A stretch of DNA of 64,000 bases from Pseudofrankia saprophytica (GTDB lineage: Bacteria > Actinomycetota > Actinomycetes > Frankiales > Frankiaceae), in contig NZ_KI912266.1 in NCBI RefSeq assembly GCF_000235425.2, positions 4,334,985 to 4,398,984 on the forward strand, in the 5' to 3' direction. Shown here in pieces: positions 52,002 to 58,100 of this stretch. The first letter of the stretch is position 1, and each line of letters begins with the position of its first letter. Made by a program: the position numbers and the translations under genes. The notes beneath the pieces were generated by a model, which made no database searches, was not told where the DNA came from, and saw only the letters and a program-made list of their open reading frames with translations.

Positions 52002-52703
52002 GTGCCCGACGAAGCGCCCGTCCCGCCCGCCGAGCCGTCCGTGCCCGCGCCGCGCCCGCCCTCGCGCCCGCGGGCCGCGAGGGCCGCCGTGGCGGCGCTG
52101 CTGGCCGTGGCCGGGTTCGCGATTCCGGTGACGGTCTCGGCGGCCCGGGACACGGCGCCCGCCGGCACGGGCACGGCTCGCCTCGTCGACCAGGTCGGCG
52201 CGCTCGGCGCCGACGGCAGGCGGCTGGCCACCGAGATCGACCGGCTCGAGCGGGAACGGACCGCGCTGGCCTCCGCCACCCCGGACAGGGTGACCCTCGC
52301 CGCCGCCAGCGCCCGCGCCGACGCCCTTGCGGTGCTCGCCGGCACGGTGCCGGTCGCCGGGCCAGGCGTCGAGCTGACCGTCACCGACCCTCGCGGCAAC
52401 ATCGGCGCCGACGTCTTCGTCGACCTTCTCCAGGAGCTGCGCGACGCGGGGGCCGAGGCGATCGAGCTGTCCGGGGTGCGCCTGGCCGCTGAGAGCTACA
52501 TCGTCAACCGGCGAGGCGGCGGGCTGACCGTCGACGGAACGGCCGTGGCCGCGCCCTACACGGTGCGGGCGATCGGTGATCCGCACACCTTGGCGGAGGC
52601 GATGCGGTTCCCCGGCGGGGTGCTCGATACGGTGGCAACCCGTGAGGGCGCCACGGCGCGGGTCACCGAGCCCGGCCGGGTCGAGATCCGCGCGGTGAGG
52701 TGA
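52002..52703 (+). CDS. DUF881 family protein, second copy
   Basis: A 233-residue paralogue of the protein at 50484. It has a short Pro-rich lead, a membrane helix (AAVAALLAVAGFAIPVTVSA, about residues 27-46), a coiled-coil segment (ATEIDRLERERTALA) and the DUF881 core. The core shows GPGVELTVTDPRGNIGADVF, LQELRDAGAEAIELSGVRLA and APYTVRAIGDPHTLAEAM. It starts with GTG at 52002, directly after the DUF1290 stop. The trio probably forms a membrane complex, which is inference from gene order. Confidence 0.87.
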   Translation: MPDEAPVPPAEPSVPAPRPPSRPRAARAAVAALLAVAGFAIPVTVSAARDTAPAGTGTARLVDQVGALGADGRRLATEIDRLERERTALASATPDRVTLAAASARADALAVLAGTVPVAGPGVELTVTDPRGNIGADVFVDLLQELRDAGAEAIELSGVRLAAESYIVNRRGGGLTVDGTAVAAPYTVRAIGDPHTLAEAMRFPGGVLDTVATREGATARVTEPGRVEIRAVR

Positions 52704-52757
52704 GACGACGCGGCGCGACCGGGCCGCGTCGCTGGACTGGCGGGAGGGGTTGGGCTC

Positions 52758-53153
52758 ATGGAAGGCGACTCGGTGTATCCGGAGGACCTGAAGTACTCGC
52801 GTGAGCACGAGTGGGTCCGGGTGGCCGGCGCGACGATGCGTGTCGGGATCACCTCGTACGCCCAGGAGGCGCTCGGCGACATCGTGTACGTGTCGCTGCC
52901 GGAGGTCGGGGGCCAGGTCTCGGCCGGCGAGCCGTTCGGCGAGGTGGAGTCGACCAAGAGCGTGTCGGACGTGTACGCGCCGGCGTCCGGCGAGGTGGTC
53001 GCCCGCAACGACGCGCTCGACGGCTCGCCCGAGCTGCTCAACTCCGACCCGTACGGTGACGGCTGGCTCATCGAGGTCGCGGTCGCGGACCTGTCGGCCC
53101 TCGACGAGCTGCTGGACGCCGCCGCCTACCAGGAGCACGTGAAGAGCCACTGA
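52758..53153 (+). CDS. gcvH: Glycine cleavage system H protein
   Basis: A 131-residue lipoyl carrier of the glycine cleavage system, which shuttles the aminomethyl group between the P and T proteins. KYSREHEWVRVAGATMRVGI is the N-terminal signature. The lipoylated lysine lies in EVESTKSVSDVYAP (about Lys67), and NSDPYGDGWLIEV follows. The length matches the family. It is followed by an intergenic repeat and a hairpin, and gcvP/gcvT are not nearby, as in M. tuberculosis around Rv1826. Confidence 0.95.
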   Translation: MEGDSVYPEDLKYSREHEWVRVAGATMRVGITSYAQEALGDIVYVSLPEVGGQVSAGEPFGEVESTKSVSDVYAPASGEVVARNDALDGSPELLNSDPYGDGWLIEVAVADLSALDELLDAAAYQEHVKSH

Positions 53154-53156
53154 CGC

Positions 53157-53275
53157 TCCCCGCCGATTCCGGTTCGGCCGGTTCCGGAGGTTCGGTCTCT
53201 TTCCGGGTCGGGGGCGGAATCGGCGGGGACCCCGGCGACCGGGCTGGCCTGGTGTGGGCGGGGTCTGGGTAGTGG
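53157..53275. repeat. Dispersed intergenic repeat, copy 2
   Basis: Directly after gcvH, CCGCCGATTCC, GTTCCGGAGG, GGTTCGG, TCGGGGGCGGAATCG, GACCCCGGC and CGGGCTGGCCTGG repeat the order seen at 50222. It is non-coding here, part of a 596-base gap before the FHA gene that otherwise holds only a hairpin. Confidence 0.5.
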
Positions 53276-53315
53276 TCGCGCGCCGGAGAGACCGTCGGCG
53301 CGCTGGGCCGGGTGA

Positions 53316-53341
53316 CGGACTGTCGGATGGGCGACAGTCCG
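53316..53341. terminator. Hairpin in the gcvH-garA gap
   Basis: CGGACTGTCG and CGACAGTCCG form a perfect 10-bp stem with loop GATGGG, about 160 bases after gcvH. It may terminate gcvH transcription past the intergenic repeat. No gene is supported between 53342 and 53749. Confidence 0.5.
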
Positions 53342-53749
53342 ACCACACGGCGGCGCGGTGCATGCGTCCGGAGGGCCTCGGTGCGGCTGGTGGTGGCCCG
53401 GCAGCTCGTTGTGGATGATGCCGTGGCGGTCCGTAGAGGTGGCGGTACGATACTCTCGCCGCCGAGGCCCTCGACGGGCCATTTTCGGGGCGCCACGCCG
53501 GTAGCTGTTGTCGCACCCTTTTCACGAGCCTGCCCCTGATGCACTAGCCTCGGTTGCATCAGTTGGCGGTGGTGGCGCCACCCGCGGTTGGCGCGGGCGG
53601 TGACCAGGCCCGGGGTGACGTGTGTGGGGGTGGGCGGCTTGGTTCGGCGACCCCCGCGGATTGGGAAGACGACGTTCTCGCCACCAGGTCGGTGGCCCGA
53701 GCGGCCGGTGGCCCGTGCCCGCGGGCGTCGGCAGGAGGCGGACGCGACG

Positions 53750-54298
53750 GTGTTCTGCACGAAGTGCGGACAGCACAACCCGCCCGACGCGCTTTATTGC
53801 GCGCGGTGCGGGTCACCCCTGGTACGCCCGGGCGAGCCGGTGGCGCCTGAGCGACCGGGGGACCAGACGTCCAGCCTGAACCTGGCGACCGCCGCCCTGC
53901 ACCGCGTCGACGGCGACCACTCCGACGAGGCCAACGAACGGGACGCGGTGGCCGCGGTGGACGCGCTACCGCCCGGCTCTGCGCTCCTCGTCGTCAAACG
54001 GGGCCCGAACGCGGGCAGCCGCTTCCTGCTGGACGCGGACCTGACCACGGCCGGCCGGCACCCGGAGAGCGACATCTTCCTCGACGACGTGACCGTCTCC
54101 CGCCGGCACGCGGAGTTCCTGCGCTCGCCGTACACCAAGGGCTTCACGGTCCGTGACGTCGGCAGTCTCAACGGCACCTACCTGAACCGGGAGCGGATCG
54201 ACTCCGCCGACCTCACCAGCGGGGACGAGGTGCAGATCGGCAAGTTCCGGCTGGTGTTCCTGACCGGGTCCCCCTACTCGGGGGGTGGTCCGTTGTGA
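53750..54298 (+). CDS. garA: FHA-domain protein, GarA-like with zinc ribbon
   Basis: A 182-residue protein. The start is the GTG at 53750 after AGGAGG, giving FCTKCGQHNPPDALYCARCG, a zinc ribbon, at residues 2-21. A linker with DQTSSLNLATAAL resembles the phosphorylated ETTS region of GarA, though the motif is changed. The FHA domain covers about residues 80-165: TTAGRHPESDIFLDDVTVSR, RRHAEF, then DVGSLNGTYLNRERI. GarA proteins bind phosphothreonine and inhibit or activate 2-oxoglutarate enzymes under control of PknB/PknG kinases. The place between gcvH and the MerR gene matches Rv1827. The zinc ribbon is not present in the mycobacterial protein as I recall it. Confidence 0.83.
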   Translation: MFCTKCGQHNPPDALYCARCGSPLVRPGEPVAPERPGDQTSSLNLATAALHRVDGDHSDEANERDAVAAVDALPPGSALLVVKRGPNAGSRFLLDADLTTAGRHPESDIFLDDVTVSRRHAEFLRSPYTKGFTVRDVGSLNGTYLNRERIDSADLTSGDEVQIGKFRLVFLTGSPYSGGGPL

Positions 54299-54314
54299 GG
54301 GCGGGGGGACCGCG

Positions 54315-55166
54315 GTGAGCGCGCGACTGTCGGCGGCGGCCGCGATCGCGGCGCCGGCTCCGGGCAGCCTCGGCCCAGGCCAGTCCCGCGTTGGCCGGCC
54401 CGGGCGCCATTCTGGCCGCCCGGTGCCCGACGCCGAGGCGGATGCCCGGCACAGCGCCAAGGTCCTCAACATCGGCGAGGTGCTTGACCGGCTGCGGGTC
54501 GACTATCCGGACATCACCCTGTCCAAGATCCGCTATCTCGAGGCCGAGGGCCTGGTCGAGCCGGCCAGGACCAGCTCGAACTACCGCAAGTACTCGGCCG
54601 CCGACGTCGCCCGGCTCGGGTACGTCCTGCACGCCCAGCGTGAGCGCTACCTGCCGCTCCGGGTGATCAAGGACGAGCTGGCGGCGATGGACCGCGGCGA
54701 GGTGCCGACCGCGCCGCCGCCAGGCCCGCGCGCGGTTCCCGCGACGCCGCCGGCGACCGGCCTGGACGTGCTGCTCGGCGCCGAGCGGGTCCGGATGTCG
54801 CGCCGCGAGCTGCTCGCCGCCAGCGGTCTCGACGAGGAGGCACTGGCCGAGCTCGAGCGGCACGGCCTGCTGCGGGCCGTCTCCGGCGGCGGTTACTACG
54901 ACGCGGACGCGCTGGTCGTCGCCCGCACCGTCGGCCTGCTCGCCGCGCACGGCGTGCAGGCCCGCCATCTGCGGGCCGCCCGCGCCGCCGCCGACCGGGA
55001 GGCCGGCCTCATCGAGGCCGCCGTCGCGCCCCTGCGCGCTCCGCGTAGCGCCGGAGCCGCTCCGGACGCCGACGACCTGCCCCGCGACTCTGTCGACGAG
55101 CTCGCCCTGCTCCTGGTCCGGCTGCACGCCGCCCTCCTGCGCGCCCGCCTCGGCTCCCGCAGCTGA
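54315..55166 (+). CDS. ftsR: MerR-family regulator, FtsR-like
   Basis: This 283-residue protein has a winged helix of MerR type: LNIGEVLDRLRVDYPDITLS, KIRYLEAEGLVEPARTSSNY and RKYSAADVARLGYVLHAQRE (about residues 52-110). LRVIKDELAAMDRGE follows. A second helical domain (LGAERVRMSRRELLAASGLD; YYDADALVVARTVGLLAAHG) fills the C-terminus. The Corynebacterium homologue FtsR activates ftsZ, and M. tuberculosis Rv1828 occupies the same place after garA. The GTG at 54315 comes 16 bases after the garA stop, so they are likely co-transcribed. Confidence 0.85.
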   Translation: MSARLSAAAAIAAPAPGSLGPGQSRVGRPGRHSGRPVPDAEADARHSAKVLNIGEVLDRLRVDYPDITLSKIRYLEAEGLVEPARTSSNYRKYSAADVARLGYVLHAQRERYLPLRVIKDELAAMDRGEVPTAPPPGPRAVPATPPATGLDVLLGAERVRMSRRELLAASGLDEEALAELERHGLLRAVSGGGYYDADALVVARTVGLLAAHGVQARHLRAARAAADREAGLIEAAVAPLRAPRSAGAAPDADDLPRDSVDELALLLVRLHAALLRARLGSRS

Positions 55167-55403
55167 CAGAGGCGCGACCGGCGGGGGTGGTCGCGGCCCC
55201 TTCGGGACCCATGGAACTCACGGGCGCGCTGACGGGTGGGTCGCCGCGGAGATACTGTCTCCAGAGTGGGGTTTCCGGGCCCGGCGCTGTTCAGGCTCAC
55301 TGCTCTGAGGTGGATGGTCGGGGCCCAGCGGTGGGGTGGCCGTCCGGGCGAGGCGGGGTCGACGGGGTGTCTCCCGGGGTCACCCGCGCGAGGAGGTAGA
55401 TCG

Positions 55404-55889
55404 GTGCATCGGCTGGACATCGTCGGCGTGCGAGTCGAGCTTCCTTCGAAGCAGCCGATCGTCCTGCTCAAGGAGGTCGGCGGTGAGCGGTATCTGCCGA
55501 TCTGGATCGGTGCTGTCGAGGCGACGGCGATCGCCTTCGCCCAGGAGGGGATCACGACCGCGCGCCCGATGACCCACGACCTGATGCGGGACGTGCTGCG
55601 GGCGCTGCAGACGGAGCTCTCCCAGGTGACCATCACCGACCTGCAGGACGGCGTGTTCTTCGCCACCCTGCGGTTCGCCAACGGCGTCGAGGTCTCCGCC
55701 CGTCCGTCGGACGCGATCGCGCTGGCGATGCGGATGGGCGCGCCGGTCTACGGCGTCGAGGCGGTGCTCGCCGAGGCTGGGATCACCGTGCCCGAAGAGC
55801 AGGAACAGGAGCAGGAGAGCGAGCTCGAGAAGTTCCGCGAGTTCCTCGACACGATCTCCCCGGAGGACTTCAACAGCCCTGGTTCCTAG
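55404..55889 (+). CDS. Bifunctional nuclease domain protein (DUF151)
   Basis: A 161-residue protein starting at GTG 55404 directly after AGGAGG. HRLDIVGVRVELPSKQPIVL, LPIWIGAVEATAIAFAQEG and RPMTHDLMRDVL are the family's conserved blocks. FFATLRFANGVEVSARPSDA and IALAMRMGAPVYG follow. Plant and Thermotoga members have reported RNase/DNase activity; the bacterial role is unsettled. The tail is acidic (EEQEQEQESELEKFREFLD). It matches Rv1829 in the conserved order. Confidence 0.88.
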   Translation: MHRLDIVGVRVELPSKQPIVLLKEVGGERYLPIWIGAVEATAIAFAQEGITTARPMTHDLMRDVLRALQTELSQVTITDLQDGVFFATLRFANGVEVSARPSDAIALAMRMGAPVYGVEAVLAEAGITVPEEQEQEQESELEKFREFLDTISPEDFNSPGS

Positions 55890-56529
55890 CCCGGCTGCTC
55901 CGGTTCGGAGCGGGACGTTCGTCGTCTCCGTCGTCTCCGTCGGCCCCGGCCGCGTCGATCGCGGCCGGGGCCGACGCATGTCCGGGGCCGGTTCCGCCAC
56001 CGCCGTCCGGTCTGCCGGCCATCGGCGGGTGGGGGTCGACCGCGTTTGGGCGGTGCCGAGCGGATTGCTGGCGTAGTCTGAAAATCCGGTTGGGAGAAGC
56101 TTGGGCGAGGCTGAAGGCGTTGTGCGCCGCTTGCGATGGTTTGCGCGGCAGATGGTGGGCGTTTGTGGTTGGCCCGTCCGGTAGGTGAGTTCTGTCGGCT
56201 GGACGGGAGACACGCCGAACTGGATCGTTGAAGGGACGGCGCGGCGCTCCTACGGTCGGGAGGTCCGCGCCGAGCTCGGGTGCCGCCTGTCCGATTGGGG
56301 GGACCGGTCTGGCGGCCGGGACGAGGTGACCGCGCCGCGGGGGAGGCCGGGTCACTCAGGCGGTGCGCCGGCCAGGCGCGCCGAGAGCGGCCGGCGCCCG
56401 CCGAGGGCTGGCGGCCAGAGGAGGCGCGGACATGTACCTGGCCCGCCACCTTCGGCGCCGTCGCGGCGACGTCCGCCGGCCGTGTGGCCGTCCGGTTCCC
56501 ACTGGAGGCACGAGTGAGAGGTCGGGGGC
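55890..56529. other. Intergenic region before the second MerR gene
   Basis: About 640 bases. A strong hairpin at its start (55938-55976) is listed separately. The rest is less GC-rich around 56060-56200 (TTGGGAGAAGCTTGGGC; GTTTGTGGTTGGCCC), where a promoter for the MerR gene would be expected. No protein or RNA gene is convincing. Confidence 0.35.
55938..55976. terminator. 17-bp hairpin terminator
   Basis: CGTCGGCCCCGGCCGCG and CGCGGCCGGGGCCGACG form a perfect 17-bp stem with a five-base TCGAT loop, about 50 bases after the nuclease gene. It is probably the terminator of the garA-ftsR-nuclease transcript. Confidence 0.75.
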
Positions 56530-57093
56530 GTGGCGACCGGGAACGGGACGGCAATGATCGAGCAGGGTGAGCTCTTCCCGGACGAGCTGCCCGGGCCGCC
56601 CGGTGACGACGTCGGCTACCGGGGCCCGACCGCCTGCGCCGCTGCCGGCATCACCTACCGGCAGCTGGACTACTGGGCGAGGACCGGGCTGGTGGTGCCG
56701 AGCGTGCGCGGCGCGACCGGGTCCGGCAGCCAGCGCCTCTACTCGTTCCGCGACATCCTCGTTCTTCGGGTGGTGCGCAAGCTGCTCGAGGCCGGCGTGT
56801 CCCTGCAGAACATCCGCTCCGCCGCCGAGCACGTCCGCACCCGCGGCGTCGACGACCTCGCCGAGCTGACGCTCATCAGCGACGGCTCGACGGTCTACGA
56901 GTGCACCTCCGACGATCAGGTCGTCGACCTGGTCCGCGGCGGCCAGGGGGTGTTCGCGATCGCCGTCGGCCGGGCGGTGCAGGACATGCGCGGCCAGCTC
57001 GCCTCGCTGCCCTGCGAGCGTCCCGGCCAGCCCCCGGCCAGCCACCCTGGCGACGAGCTCGCCGGCCGCCGGGCCCGCCGCAGCTCCGCCTAG
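56530..57093 (+). CDS. MerR-family regulator, second copy (McdR-like)
   Basis: A 187-residue regulator. The helix-turn-helix and wing are in YRGPTACAAAGITYRQLDYW, ARTGLVVPSVRGATGSGSQR and LYSFRDILVLRVVRKLLEAG (about residues 30-95). VSLQNIRSAAEHVRTRGVDD follows. The C-terminal part (LISDGSTVYECTSDDQVVDL) is unlike metal-sensing MerR proteins and lacks paired cysteines. The position matches Rv1830, linked to cell division control. The start is GTG 56530 or ATG 56554. A palindromic repeat follows 10 bases after the stop. Confidence 0.85.
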   Translation: MATGNGTAMIEQGELFPDELPGPPGDDVGYRGPTACAAAGITYRQLDYWARTGLVVPSVRGATGSGSQRLYSFRDILVLRVVRKLLEAGVSLQNIRSAAEHVRTRGVDDLAELTLISDGSTVYECTSDDQVVDLVRGGQGVFAIAVGRAVQDMRGQLASLPCERPGQPPASHPGDELAGRRARRSSA

Positions 57094-57102
57094 AGAGCCA
57101 AA

Positions 57103-57135
57103 GGGCGTGCGAAAATGATCTTCCTTCGCACGCCC
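57103..57135. repeat. Palindromic element, intergenic copy
   Basis: GGGCGTGCGAA and TTCGCACGCCC are perfect 11-base arms around a loop. It sits between convergent merR and HAD genes and probably serves as terminator. Its core at 57107-57131 (GTGCGAAAAT-x3-CTTCCTTCGCAC) matches 22 of 25 positions of the complement of a core inside the FtsK-like gene at 59620-59644. Confidence 0.7.
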
Positions 57136-57184
57136 GGAGGCCGTGGTCCCCGGGAGCACCAAAGGGGCGGATGGGTGCGGGCGC

Positions 57185-57697
57185 CTAGGTGCGGCCCTCG
57201 ACCTCCTGGGCGTTCTTGAGGGTGTCCTCGTAGGGCAGCCAGTCGGCGTGGACGACGGGCCAGCCGTCGTCCAGCAGGAGGGTGACCACGGCCGGGTCGT
57301 CGTCGACGACCACGGCGACGCGGCGGGTCCGCGCGAGGCGGCGCAGCTCGGCGCGCTTGAAGACCCGGGCCGAGCGGCGGTCGTTGTCGGGGCGCATCCG
57401 CAACGTCGCGATCGGCAGTCCGTGGGCGGCGAGCCAGCTTTCGGTGTCGGCGCGCGACCGCTCCGGCCGGCCGGTGAGCCACACCACGTCGTGGTCGGCG
57501 GCGAGACCCAGGACCAGTTCGACGCCCTGCGGCAGTGGGGGGTCGGCCGTCGCGGCGGCGAAGAACGCGTTCCAGTCGCCCGGGCGTTGGCGCAGGAAGC
57601 CGAGCCGGTGCCGGACGTCGGCGACCACACCGTCCACGTCGATCACCGCGACCGGCCGCTCCGCGCCCGCGTCGCCGGCCTCGCCCGCCTCGTCCAC
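57185..57697 (-). CDS. HAD-superfamily phosphatase
   Basis: A 170-residue haloacid dehalogenase-fold protein. The nucleophile motif is VAVIDVDGVVADVRHRLGFL (Asp at about 20 and 22). Motif II is VVWLTGRPERSRADTESWL. A lysine in FKRAELRRLA and the late acidic motif VAVVVDDDPAVVTLLLDDGW complete the set. Proteins of this short type act on nucleotides or polynucleotide ends (the Pnkp/acid-phosphatase-like branch); the substrate is not known. The GTG at 57697 is preferred because it places the motif near the N-terminus. Confidence 0.85.
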   Translation of the reverse strand: MDEAGEAGDAGAERPVAVIDVDGVVADVRHRLGFLRQRPGDWNAFFAAATADPPLPQGVELVLGLAADHDVVWLTGRPERSRADTESWLAAHGLPIATLRMRPDNDRRSARVFKRAELRRLARTRRVAVVVDDDPAVVTLLLDDGWPVVHADWLPYEDTLKNAQEVEGRT

Positions 57698-58100
57698 GCC
57701 CGTCCTCCTTCACAGGCCCGGCCACCGGCCCGGTGGCCCTGCCGGCACCGGGTGCCGCCGCCCGCACGCCCGTCTTGTTCGTTCCATACTGGCCGGTTGC
57801 GCCCCCGCCCCTCGGCCCCGGGGGTGCCTCGTCCCCGACGGGAGAGGTAGACGCTGGGACACGGGGAAGGGGGCGGCCGCTCGGTCACATCGCGGCGCTT
57901 TTCGATACGGTCCAGACGGCGCCGGCCGCGCTGTCCGGCAAAGGAGTCACGGCCGGAGTCCGGCAAAGGGTCACGGACGTCCGGCCTTTGTGGGCTAGCG
58001 TGAGTGTTGACGTTGGTAGCCACTATGGCGGCTGCCGTCCGAGTCGGCACCGGCGCCGCGTCGTCTACGTCACGCCATCGGCGGAGCGGGGAGGTTTGCG
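57698..58100. other. Divergent intergenic region with short direct repeat
   Basis: About 400 bases between the HAD and FtsK-like genes. GTCCGGCAAAGGAGTCACGG (57933-57952) is repeated as GTCCGGCAAAGGGTCACGG (57958-57976), and GTCCGGCCTTTG follows at 57979-57990. The repeats lie about 125-170 bases before the FtsK-like start and could be a regulator site. No gene is supported. Confidence 0.4.
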
